DNA of 64,000 nucleotides from JACRCT01 sp049841135. Lineage in GTDB: Bacteria > Myxococcota > Myxococcia > Myxococcales > UBA5297. Both the position numbers and the translations under genes were made by a program. The number at the start of each line of letters is the position of its first letter. The first letter of the stretch is position 1. Positions 28,862-37,147 of this stretch are shown here, piece after piece. Below the pieces are notes generated by a model that was not told the origin of the DNA, did no database searches, and worked only from the letters and a program-made list of their open reading frames with translations. Location of the stretch: the NCBI GenBank assembly GCA_049841135.1, contig JASGHK010000006.1, positions 1-64,000 of the forward strand, read 5' to 3'.

Positions 28862-29375
28862 TCAGCCCCGCAGCCGCGCCCAGAGCAGCAGCGCGAGGAT
28901 CGTCTTGCCGTCCCGGATGGTCCCGTCGGTGGCCCACGCCAGCGCCTGCGCGAACGGCACCTCCACCCGGCGGATCTCCTCGCCCTCCTGCAGGTCCGCC
29001 TCTCCCAAGGTCGAGCTCCTCGGCGAGGAAGAGGTGCATCTTCTCCGAGAGCACGCCGGGGGACGGGTAGAACTCGGCGAGCTTCTTCCAGCGCCGGGCG
29101 CGGTAGCCCGTCTCCTCGGCCAGCTCGCGCGCGGCGCACTCCTGCGGCGGCTCCGGCGGCTCCAGCGTCCCGGCCGGGATCTCCAGCAGCTCCTCGCCCA
29201 CGGTGACCCGCTGGTTGCGGATGAGGCAGACCCGGTCGCCGTCGAGCAGCGGCAGGATGACCGTCGCGCCGGGATGCACCACCACGTCGCGCCGCACCTG
29301 GGCGCCGCGCGAGTCGACCCGCTCGTCCACCTCCACCCGGATCCTGCGGCCCTGGTACACCACCTGACGGCTCAT
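28862..29375 (-). CDS. Nudix hydrolase, ADP-ribose pyrophosphatase-like, one frameshift
   Basis: About 170 residues once a frameshift is repaired. The Nudix box is complete: G-x5-E-x7-REL-x-EE-x-G starting at GTLEPPEPPQ and continuing AARELAEETGY. Upstream VVHPGATVILPLLDGD and RNQRVTVGEELLEIPAG fit ADP-ribose pyrophosphatases (NudF type), which cleave ADP-ribose to AMP and ribose 5-phosphate. At about 29001-29005 the minus strand has GACCTTGGG where GACCTGGG would give LDLGEADLQEGEEIRRV and the proper end LLLWARLRG; one extra T explains it. GGGAGG seven bases before the ATG at 29373-29375 supports the start. Confidence 0.85.
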
Positions 29376-29528
29376 CGGGCGACCTCCCTCGAAGCGAGCG
29401 ACCATAGCGCGCCCTCGGGCGCGGCGTCTGCGGCGGCGCGGGCGAGCCTCTTCCCGGGTATCCTGGTCCGGTCCGGCAACGAAGCGGCCGCCGATCGGCC
29501 TGGAAGCCGGCCGCCACCGAGGTGAAGG

Positions 29529-32096
29529 ATGAAGCGTCGAGCGTGGCTGTTGTGGTTGGTCCTGTCCGCGCCGGGCTGCCCCCAGCCCACCAACCAGGTC
29601 CTGTGCGACACACCCGCCGACTGCCCGAAGCCCGCCAACGAGTGCACGCTGGCGACCTGCAAGTCCGGCAAGTGCGGCAAGAGCTACCTCCCCAACGGCC
29701 AGCCCCTGGCCGCGCAGGTCGCCGGCGACTGCGCCAAGGTGGTCTGCGACGGCAAGGGCAGCCAGCACACCGTCATCGACGACAGCGACGGCGTGGACGA
29801 CGCCAACGCCTGCACCGTGGACCAGTGCCTCAAGGGTGAGCAGCAGCACCTGCCGCTGCACGCCGGCACCTCCTGCGGCCAGAGCAAGACCTGCGACGCC
29901 CTGGGCAACTGCGTGGCCACCGACTGCGGCAACGGCGCCATCGACGGGCCGGAGGCCTGCGACGGCGCCGACCTGGGCGGGAAGACCTGCAAGACCGAGG
30001 GCTTCACCGGCGGCGTCCTCTCATGCAAGGCGACCTGCGCGCTGGACACCCGCGCCTGCACCGGCGGCAGCGCCTGCGGCAACGGCGCCCTCGACGGCAG
30101 CGAGGAGTGCGACGGCACGGCGCTGGGCGGCAAGACGTGCCAGAGCCTGGGGTTCTCCGGCGGGGTGCTCTCCTGCAAGGCGGGCTGCGTGCTGGACAAG
30201 TCCGCTTGCATCAGCGGCGCGGGCTGCGGCGATGGCGTGGTCGAGGGCAGCGAGGAGTGCGACGGGGCGAACCTGGACGGCAAGACCTGCCAGACCGAGG
30301 GGTTCGTGGGCGGCGTGCTCTCCTGCTCGGCCGGCTGTGCGCTCGACACCTCGCGGTGCACCGCCACCGAGCTGTGCGGCAACGGGCAGCTCGACCAGGG
30401 TGAGGAGTGCGACGGGGCCAACCTCAACGGCGGCGAGTGCGGCTCGCTGGGGTTCGTCGGCGGCGTCCTCAAGTGCAAGGCGAGCTGCACCTTCGACAAG
30501 AGCGGCTGCCACCGCTGCGGCAACTCCACCCTCGACACCGGCGAGGCGTGCGACGGCACGGCGCTGGGAGGCAAGACCTGCAAGACGCAAGGCTTCGCCG
30601 ACGGGCTGCTCTCCTGCTCGCCGACCTGCACGCTCGACGAGAGCGGGTGCACGAGGTGCGGCAACGGGGCGATTGACGGCGCCGAGGCGTGTGACGGCGC
30701 GGCGTTGGGCGGCGAGACCTGCGCCACGCAGGGCTTCGGCTCCGGGACGCTCGCCTGCAAGGGCGACTGCACCCTGGACACGCACGGCTGCAGCCCGTGC
30801 GGCAACGGCGTCATCGACTCCAACTTCGGGGAGAACTGCGACGGGACCAACCTGGGTGGGAACAGCTGCCAGACGATGGGCTACGTCCTCGGCACGCTCG
30901 TGTGCACTTCGGACTGCTGGCTGGACACCAGCGGGTGCATGAACGACACCTGTGGCAACGGCACCATCGAGGGCGTCGAGTCTTGCGACGGGACGAACCT
31001 CGACGGCAAGACCTGCCAGACCCAGGGTTACGCCTCCGGGACGCTGGCCTGCGGGCCGCACTGCACCTTGAACACGAGCCTCTGCGTCGCGGCCCAGTGT
31101 GGCAACGGCGTTGCTGAGGCCACGGAGGCTTGTGACGGCTCCGACTTGCGGGGCAAGAGCTGCAGCCTGCTGGGCTTCGCCAGCGGCACGCTCGAGTGCA
31201 AGGCCGACTGCTCTGCCTACGAGACCGTCCACTGCACCGCGGCGACGACCTGCGGCAACGCCGCGGTCGATCCCGGCGAGGAGTGCGACGGGTCACAGCT
31301 CAACGGCAAGACGTGCCAGACGCAGGGCTATGGGCCGGGGACGCTCGTCTGCCGGTCCAACTGCAGCTTCGACACCACCGGGTGTCAGCCCGCCGAGCGC
31401 GGGGCAAGCTGCCTGGACGGTACCGACAACGACCAGGACGGGCTGCAGGACTGCGAGGAGCCCGCCTGCTGGACCGACGCGACGGGGGTCTGCCAGAACG
31501 GAGTGCAGATCTCCATGCTGCCGTGCGTCGAGCAGTGCGACGGCATCAACAACTGCTTCGACCAGATCCCCGTCCCCGACCTCTTCGCCTGCGGCTGTTT
31601 CAACAACGACGGCTGCAACGCCATCGGGATCGGGTTCCGCTGCTGGTCCGAGCTAGCGGCCGCGGGCCTCACCCCGCGCCCGGTGTGCGGCCCGCCCTGC
31701 TACTCGCTCGGCAGCAACCAGAACGACTGGAATGGGTACTGCGAGACGTTACTCCGGACCCCCGCGAACTGCAGCCAGAAGGGGATCTGCTGGCCGTATT
31801 CGCCGACCACCTGCGGCAACGGCACCATCGATGCGCTCGCCGGGGAGGAGTGTGACGGCGCGAACCTCGGCGGCAACACGTGCTCCAGCCTCGGCTACGC
31901 GTACGGGACGTTGTCATGCTCGAACTGCGTCTTCACGGGCTGCAGCAAGAACTGCGGCAACGGGTCGATCGACTCCGACGAGGCCTGCGACGGCGCCAAC
32001 CTCAACGGCAAGACCTGCCTCCTCCTGGGCCTCGGCAACGGCACCTTGAAGTGCTCGAAGTACTGCTTCTACGACGTCTCGAACTGCCAGCAATGA
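29529..32096 (+). CDS. Cysteine-rich repeat lipoprotein with 12 DUF4215-like repeats
   Basis: An 855-residue exported protein; signal ends around LVLSAPGC. After a Cys-rich N-domain come 12 units of about 46 residues with consensus CGNGxIDxxEECDGxxLGGK and TCxxxGFxxGxLxCxxxCxLDxxxC: ten consecutive copies (residues about 137-615) then, after a 135-residue Cys-rich insert (GASCLDGTDNDQDGLQDCEE), two more. Each unit has five to six cysteines, probably disulphides. The pattern resembles the myxococcal DUF4215-type repeat found in long surface proteins. The stop overlaps the start of the following gene by four bases (ATGA), implying translational coupling and a functional link between them. Confidence 0.8.
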   Translation: MKRRAWLLWLVLSAPGCPQPTNQVLCDTPADCPKPANECTLATCKSGKCGKSYLPNGQPLAAQVAGDCAKVVCDGKGSQHTVIDDSDGVDDANACTVDQCLKGEQQHLPLHAGTSCGQSKTCDALGNCVATDCGNGAIDGPEACDGADLGGKTCKTEGFTGGVLSCKATCALDTRACTGGSACGNGALDGSEECDGTALGGKTCQSLGFSGGVLSCKAGCVLDKSACISGAGCGDGVVEGSEECDGANLDGKTCQTEGFVGGVLSCSAGCALDTSRCTATELCGNGQLDQGEECDGANLNGGECGSLGFVGGVLKCKASCTFDKSGCHRCGNSTLDTGEACDGTALGGKTCKTQGFADGLLSCSPTCTLDESGCTRCGNGAIDGAEACDGAALGGETCATQGFGSGTLACKGDCTLDTHGCSPCGNGVIDSNFGENCDGTNLGGNSCQTMGYVLGTLVCTSDCWLDTSGCMNDTCGNGTIEGVESCDGTNLDGKTCQTQGYASGTLACGPHCTLNTSLCVAAQCGNGVAEATEACDGSDLRGKSCSLLGFASGTLECKADCSAYETVHCTAATTCGNAAVDPGEECDGSQLNGKTCQTQGYGPGTLVCRSNCSFDTTGCQPAERGASCLDGTDNDQDGLQDCEEPACWTDATGVCQNGVQISMLPCVEQCDGINNCFDQIPVPDLFACGCFNNDGCNAIGIGFRCWSELAAAGLTPRPVCGPPCYSLGSNQNDWNGYCETLLRTPANCSQKGICWPYSPTTCGNGTIDALAGEECDGANLGGNTCSSLGYAYGTLSCSNCVFTGCSKNCGNGSIDSDEACDGANLNGKTCLLLGLGNGTLKCSKYCFYDVSNCQQ

Positions 32097-32674
32097 CCCC
32101 GACCACCGCCAACGCCCGGGTCGTCCCCCGGATCAAAGGGCTGTCCTTCATCCACCGCCACGGCTTCCTGCTCGAGCGCTTCGGGGAGGAGGGGCTGCAG
32201 CGCATCCTGCGCGGGGTGTCGCCGGAGACGGCGCAGGTGCTGCGCACGGCGAGCGCGCAGGACTGGGTGCCGCTGCAGAGGCTCGTCGAGGTGGACCTCG
32301 CCATCGTCGAGACCTTCTTCGGCAAGGACCTCAAGGCCGGGCGGATCATCGGCGAATACAACATGAACCAGGCCATCTCCCGCATCTACAAGCTGGTGAT
32401 GCGCCTGATCAGCGCGGAGATGGCCGTCAAGCGCACTGCGGCGGTGTGGGAGAAGATCGTCCAGGGCGGCGCCCTGACCGCGACGATGACGGGGCCGCGC
32501 TGCGGCACGCTCATGCTCTCGGGCATCGACCCGCTGCACCGCCTCTACTGCCATGTGCTGGCGGGTGGCTTCGAAGGTGTCCTCCATGCCTGCGGGGAGG
32601 CCCAGGCGCGGTGCGAGCACATCGAGTGCGTGATGGACGGTGCCGCGGCCTGCCGGTTTGAGATGCGCTGGTAG
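32093..32674 (+). CDS. DUF2378/V4R-like protein
   Basis: A 193-residue soluble protein beginning MTPTTANARVVPRIKGLSF. The arrangement (helical first half with HRHGFLLERFGEEGLQRIL, then a compact second half ending CEHIECVMDGAAACRFEMRW) resembles the myxobacterial paralogous family DUF2378 (TIGR02265) and the related V4R/haem-NO-binding fold, whose C-terminus typically ends in Cys-x-(Y/F)-x-(I/M)-x-W. These may be small-molecule sensors. Start ATG at 32093 overlaps the upstream stop, so it is co-translated with the repeat lipoprotein. Confidence 0.6.
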   Translation: MTPTTANARVVPRIKGLSFIHRHGFLLERFGEEGLQRILRGVSPETAQVLRTASAQDWVPLQRLVEVDLAIVETFFGKDLKAGRIIGEYNMNQAISRIYKLVMRLISAEMAVKRTAAVWEKIVQGGALTATMTGPRCGTLMLSGIDPLHRLYCHVLAGGFEGVLHACGEAQARCEHIECVMDGAAACRFEMRW

Positions 32675-32686
32675 CGGCGCGGCGAG

Positions 32687-32729
32687 CCTCACCCCCTGAC
32701 CCCCTCTCCGGCTTCGCGGAGAGGGGGAA
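32687..32729. terminator. Hairpin, left member of a perfect 43-bp inverted pair
   Basis: Contains CCCCCTCTCCG (stem), loop GCTTCG, CGGAGAGGGGG. Placed 13 bp after the stop of the DUF2378-like gene. The entire 43 bp recurs inverted at 32898-32940. Likely terminator of the + strand operon. Confidence 0.65.
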
Positions 32730-32897
32730 CCCGGCGCGTGGCTCCGAGGCAACTCATGCGGACTGGCGAGCCTCACTCCGACCCTCCGGCCGGTGCTCCT
32801 ACCAGCGGTGCTTCGATTCGCCTCGCTGGATGACCTCGAGAATGGAGGCCCGGAACGAGGCAAGTCCGGGTGAGTTGTCTCGGGGTTGGGCGTCGAG

Positions 32898-32940
32898 TTC
32901 CCCCTCTCCGCGAAGCCGGAGAGGGGGTCAGGGGGTGAGG
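32898..32940. terminator. Hairpin, right member of the 43-bp inverted pair
   Basis: Exact reverse complement of 32687-32729, located 6 bp beyond the stop of the DUF362 gene (minus strand). Each arm folds alone as a GC-rich terminator-like stem; the two can also pair with each other to form a 43-bp duplex around a 168-base loop. Confidence 0.65.
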
Positions 32941-32946
32941 TTCGCT

Positions 32947-34101
32947 TCAGCGCTTCTTGCCGCCGGCCTTCCGGCGCGGGCGCGGGGCGGGCGAAGGCGC
33001 GGCGAGCGTCCGGACCTGCTCATACTTCTCGAACAGGTGGCCCCACTGCGTCTCGCGCTTCCAGCGCTCGAAGACGAAGCGCTCCTTGAGCGGCCAGTGG
33101 AGCAGGTCGTGCTCGACCGCCGAGACCAGGGTGGGGATCTCCACGAGCTTCGTCTTGAAGAGCAGGTCCTGCAGCACCTTGGTCGGGCCGTACCAGGAGA
33201 ACCAGGCGAGGAGCTTGTGCATGGAGTAGCCGACCTCGAAGTGCCAGTCCTGGTACTCGATGGAGTCGCCGACGACCTCGATCTCGCGCGGGTCGGCGAT
33301 GCCCAGCCCGTCCTCGTGCGCCATGCGCAGGTAGGGGAGGGTCATCGGGTCGAAGCCCATCAGCTTGGCGGCCACCGCGTCGATGGCGACCTGGTCGGCG
33401 CTGGCGAGGATGACGTTCTTCTCGGTGGGGATGAGGATGCGCGGGCCCGGGCCGTTGCCGGCGGTGGTGCCGTCCATGACCGCGAAGAGGCCCGGGTGGA
33501 TCTCCTTCTGGATGGCGAGCAGGTCGACCAGCACCTCGTGGATCCACGTGTGCGTGTAGTGCCGGTGCTTGTACAGCAGGCCGCCGAAGGCGTTCTTCAT
33601 CGCCCCGGTGGTGGTCGTGTAGATGTGGCACTTCACGGTGGGCAGGTGGACGATGTTCTTGCCCTCGAAGTAGTCGGGGATCTCGATCCCCTCGGGGTAG
33701 ATGTTCGCCAGCGCGCGCATGCGGGCCTTGGGCTCGAAGCGCTTCCAGGTCATGTGCTCGGGGCGGAAGTTGAACTTGACCGGCACGCCGTAGGCCTCGA
33801 GCACCGGGGCGTAGAGGTTGAGCTTGTCGCCCTTGTCCGGGTCGGTGACGACGGTCTCGTTCTCGACGCAGACGAGGTCGGAGTAGCCCAGGCCCCGCAG
33901 GCCGGCGATGGTCCCCTCGAGCTGCCAGGGCGTCGTGTTCGCCGAGGGCATCGGGTAGTGCCAGGAGATGTTGTCCTTGAGGATGGTGGTGGCGGAGGGG
34001 TCGAGGGCGTCGCGCGCGCCGGCCAGCTCGAGGAGGCGGGCGTAGTCCTCGAGGACGGTCGAGGGCTTGGTGAAGAGGACTGCGACAGTAGAGCGGGCCA
34101 T
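32947..34101 (-). CDS. DUF362 family protein
   Basis: A 384-residue cytoplasmic protein. The DUF362 pattern is visible: ATTILKDNISWHYPMPSANT near residue 40, IPDYFEGKNIVHLPTVKCH with the typical conserved P-K/H, GAMKNAFGGL (about residue 190), and LASADQVAIDAVAAKLMG in the second half. DUF362 proteins sometimes carry a 4Fe-4S domain; none is present here. The molecular activity is not established; genomic contexts suggest redox or one-carbon roles. Good ribosome site (AAGGAGG) upstream of the ATG. A basic tail (RPRRKAGGKKR) ends the protein. Confidence 0.8.
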   Translation of the reverse strand: MARSTVAVLFTKPSTVLEDYARLLELAGARDALDPSATTILKDNISWHYPMPSANTTPWQLEGTIAGLRGLGYSDLVCVENETVVTDPDKGDKLNLYAPVLEAYGVPVKFNFRPEHMTWKRFEPKARMRALANIYPEGIEIPDYFEGKNIVHLPTVKCHIYTTTTGAMKNAFGGLLYKHRHYTHTWIHEVLVDLLAIQKEIHPGLFAVMDGTTAGNGPGPRILIPTEKNVILASADQVAIDAVAAKLMGFDPMTLPYLRMAHEDGLGIADPREIEVVGDSIEYQDWHFEVGYSMHKLLAWFSWYGPTKVLQDLLFKTKLVEIPTLVSAVEHDLLHWPLKERFVFERWKRETQWGHLFEKYEQVRTLAAPSPAPRPRRKAGGKKR

Positions 34102-34301
34102 GGGGGCCTCCTTCCGGCCGGGGGCAAGACCTTACACCGGGTGCCAACGAGAAGCCGGGCCCGGAGGCGCTGCGACTAGTCGGCACGAGGCCGGCGCTCC
34201 GAGGGAACCATGCGCTGGCTCCCCGCTCGGAGCAGAGCGGAAGTGGTTCGAGTGATTCCCTCTGCCGGGTGTATCTTCCCGGCCCTTCGCGGAGCCCCAC
34301 C

Positions 34302-35289
34302 ATGAGCCACCCCATCTCAGTCCTGTTCGACGGCGAGAAGCCTCTTCCCCTGCTGCCGGTGGTCGACCACTACGCGGGCAGCGAGAAGCAGATGAAGAAG
34401 GCGCTGCAGCTGCAGGCCCAGATGGGCCCGGTGTTCGACATCACCTGCGACTGCGAGGACGGGGCCTGCGCGGGCGCGGAGCGCGAGCACGCCGAGATGG
34501 CCGCCGCCTGCATCCTCGACGAGACCAACCGCTTCGGCCGCGTGGGCGCGCGCATCCGCGGCGCGACCGACCCGCGCTGGTCGCAAGATTCTCGAGATCC
34601 TCGTCGGCAAGGCCGGCAGGCGCCTGCCGTTCCTGACGCTGCCCAAGGCGCGGGGCGTCCACGAGGTGCGCACGCAGCTCGACGCGCTGCGCGCGCTGGA
34701 GCAGCGCTTCGGCCTGGAGCGGCGCATCCCCGTGCACGTGCTCATCGAGACCCATGGAGCCCTGCGCGAGGTCTGGGACATCGCCGCCCTCCCCGGCGTG
34801 GAGAGCCTGGACTTCGGCCTGCTGGACTTCGTCTCCGGCCACCACGGCGCCATCCCGGGGAGCGCCATGCGCAGCCCCGGCCAGTTCGAGCACCCGCTGG
34901 TGGCCCGCGCCAAGTGCGAGGTGAGCGCGGCGGCGCTGGCGCGCGGCGTGGTGCCGACGCACAACGTGACCACCGAGCTCAAGGACGTCGCCGCCATCGC
35001 TGCCGACGCCCGCCGCGCTCGGACCGAGTTCGGCTACCTGCGGATGTGGAGCATCCACCCGGTGCAGATCGCGCCGATCGTCGAGGCCATGCGTCCCGAC
35101 TTCTCGGAGGTGACGGCGGCGTCGGCGGTGCTCCTGGCGGCCCAGGACCGAGACTGGGCGCCGCTGGAGCACGAAGGCCGGCTGAACGACCGGGCCTCCT
35201 ACCGCTACCTGTGGGAGCTGCTGTGCCGGGCGCACATCACCGGCATGGACGTCCCCGCGGAGGCGAGGCGCCGGTTCTTCGCGCCCTAG
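34302..35289 (+). CDS. HpcH/HpaI-family CoA-ester lyase (malyl-CoA lyase-like), one frameshift
   Basis: About 328 residues after correcting one extra T at 34581 (TGGTCGC for TGGCGC), which otherwise breaks RWRKILEILVG. Family marks: ITCDCEDGACAGAE with acidic metal ligands near the N-terminus, LTLPKARGVHEV, HVLIETHGALREVWDIAA, SLDFGLLDFVSGHHGA, and RMWSIHPVQIAPIVEA. These fit citrate-lyase-beta-like enzymes cleaving malyl-CoA, beta-methylmalyl-CoA or similar into acetyl/propionyl-CoA and glyoxylate. Its position 500 bp upstream of the methylmalonyl-CoA genes favours a C3-CoA substrate, which is inference. GGAG sits before the ATG. Confidence 0.75.
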
Positions 35290-35789
35290 TAGCGTCGTGC
35301 GCCAGCAATGCTCGGAAGATCAATCGCGACGCAGCTCAGGGTCCAGGTGGGCCGGCCCACCTGGAGGTATCTATCAGCGGCGCTTCCTCCGCCCATCAAC
35401 TCCGTTTATCCCCCAGGTATCCGAGGGCTATCACGCCTGCTTTTATCTCCATCACCTGGGGTTATCCGAGGGCCCTCTCGTGTGGGCCGGGTGGCGCCCC
35501 GTGGAAGCGGTGCCTGAAATTCTCCATTGATTGCAAGTGGTTAGTGGGCGCCCGTCGCGGGTTGACTCGGCGTTCGCGCCGACCGACTCTTCGCAGGCTT
35601 TACGGGAAACCCGGCGGGCTGCGCGAGCGGCCAAAGACCTCGCCGGGGCTCGAACCGGGGGCGGAGAAGGCCGAGTCGCGATGTCGCGGCAGCAGCTCGA
35701 GCGTGGCGGTTCGCGGGCCAGGGGGCCCTTGCGCTCGCCGTCCTCCAGCATCGGCCCAAGCTCCAGGCACCTTTGAGAGGAGAGCTCCA
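35290..35789 (+). promoter_or_regulatory. 500-bp palindrome-rich leader before the mutase operon
   Basis: No gene. It begins with a perfect 22-bp palindrome at 35343-35364 (half-site CCAGGTGGGCC), which may end the lyase transcript. Two copies of TATCCGAGGG follow (about 35419 and 35465) beside CCCCAGGT and ACCTGGGG blocks in opposite orientation, and a UUCG hairpin TCGGCG-TTCG-CGCCGA at 35567-35582. I see no B12-box sequence, so a cobalamin riboswitch is not supported. The paired half-sites could be operators. Confidence 0.45.
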
Positions 35790-36209
35790 ATGGAACAGCA
35801 CCCGAAGGGACGTGTGCTCATCGGCAAGCCGGGTCTCGACGGCCACGACCGCGGCGCGAAGTTCATCTCCCGCGCGTTGAGGGACGCGGGCTTCGAGGTC
35901 ATCTACACCGGCATCCGCCGCACCGCCGAGGAGATTGCCGCGGCCGCCGTCCAGGAGGACGTGGACGCAGTGGGCCTGAGCCTGCTCTCGGGCGCGCACA
36001 ACGAGCTCTTCCCGGCCGTCCTCGACGCGCTGAAGAAGGCGGGCGCGGGCGACATCCCGGTCATCGGCGGCGGCGTCATCCCCGACGAGGACATCGCGGG
36101 CCTCAAGTCCAAGGGCATCCGCGCGGTCTTCACCCCGGGCACCCCGCTCAACGACATCCTCTCGGCGTTCCAGGGCGCGGTCGGCGAGCACCGCTCGGCA
36201 CGCGCGTGA
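35790..36209 (+). CDS. Methylmalonyl-CoA mutase, B12-binding small subunit
   Basis: A 139-residue protein forming the cobalamin-binding domain: GRVLIGKPGLDGHDRGAK contains the DxHxxG (DGHDRG) whose His is the lower axial cobalt ligand, followed by GLSLLSGAHNELFP and IPVIGGGVIPDED, the usual S-x-L and GG nucleotide-loop motifs. It would pair with the 551-residue catalytic subunit encoded two genes downstream; this split form is known in archaea and several bacteria. A GAGAGGAGAG ribosome site precedes the ATG. Its stop overlaps the GTG start of the MeaB gene. Confidence 0.92.
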   Translation: MEQHPKGRVLIGKPGLDGHDRGAKFISRALRDAGFEVIYTGIRRTAEEIAAAAVQEDVDAVGLSLLSGAHNELFPAVLDALKKAGAGDIPVIGGGVIPDEDIAGLKSKGIRAVFTPGTPLNDILSAFQGAVGEHRSARA

Positions 36210-37147
36210 GCCCAGCCGTCGAAAAGCTGCTCAGCGGCATCCGCGGGAAGGACCCCAGGGCCATCGCGCGGGCCATCTCGCTCGTCGAGGACGGCGACCC
36301 CGCGGCCGAAGGGCTGCTGGCCGCGCTCGACCAGTCGCCGCTCGACCGCGCCACCACCGTGGGCATCACCGGCCCGGGCGGCGCCGGCAAGTCGACCCTC
36401 ACCCAGCAGCTCATCGCCCACTACCGCGCCGCAAACCACCGCGTGGGCGTGGTGGCCATCGACCCCTCCTCGCCCATCAGCGGCGGGGCGCTCCTGGGCG
36501 ACCGGGTGCGGATGATGCACCACGCGCTCGACCCCCAGGTCGTCATCCGCTCCATGGCCACCCGCGGCCGCATCGGCGGGCTGTGCGCCTCGGCCGGGGC
36601 GGCGGTGCGCATCATGGCGGCGTCCGGCTGCAACCCGGTCATCGTGGAGACGGTCGGCGTCGGCCAGGCGGAGATCGACGTCGTGCGCCTGACCGACCTC
36701 ACCGTGCTGGTGCTGGCGCCCGGGCTGGGCGACGACATCCAGGCGATGAAGGCCGGTCTGGTCGAGCTGGCGGACATCCTGGTCGTCAACAAGTCCGACC
36801 GCCTCGACGCCGAGGCGCTGGCGATGGAGATGGAGCCGGTGGCGCGCGAGCGCGGCCGGCGCCTGTGCCGCACCTGCGCCGCCGACGGGCGCGGGGTGCC
36901 CGAGCTGGCGGCGACCATCGACGAGACGCACTGCGGCGCCGGGCAGACCCTGCGCGAGCGCCGCGCCAGGTGCCGCCGGGCCGAGGTGCTCGACTGGGCC
37001 CTGGAGATGATCCGCCCGCAGCTCAGTGACGCGCTGGGCGATCTGGGCGAGCTGCGCGGCGACCCGCGCGCCAACGCCCGGCGGCTGCTGGAGACCGTCG
37101 GGCTCCACTTCCCGAACCCTTCTGGAAACAAGGAGAGCTCACCGTGA
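36206..37147 (+). CDS. meaB: MeaB-type G-protein chaperone of methylmalonyl-CoA mutase
   Basis: A 313-residue P-loop GTPase: Walker A GITGPGGAGKST (about residues 53-64), AIDPSSPISGGALLGDRVRM, MATRGRIGGL, VETVGVGQAEIDV (switch) and the G4 motif NKSD. It gates cobalamin loading and protects the mutase from inactivation. Starts with GTG inside the stop of the B12 subunit and ends inside the GTG of the catalytic subunit, so all three are translationally coupled. Length and motifs match MeaB/ArgK. Confidence 0.93.
   Translation: MSPAVEKLLSGIRGKDPRAIARAISLVEDGDPAAEGLLAALDQSPLDRATTVGITGPGGAGKSTLTQQLIAHYRAANHRVGVVAIDPSSPISGGALLGDRVRMMHHALDPQVVIRSMATRGRIGGLCASAGAAVRIMAASGCNPVIVETVGVGQAEIDVVRLTDLTVLVLAPGLGDDIQAMKAGLVELADILVVNKSDRLDAEALAMEMEPVARERGRRLCRTCAADGRGVPELAATIDETHCGAGQTLRERRARCRRAEVLDWALEMIRPQLSDALGDLGELRGDPRANARRLLETVGLHFPNPSGNKESSP

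Noticed and set aside
35290..35789. Cobalamin riboswitch ahead of the B12-dependent mutase
   Set aside because: No B12-box-like sequence or typical multi-stem layout found by eye.
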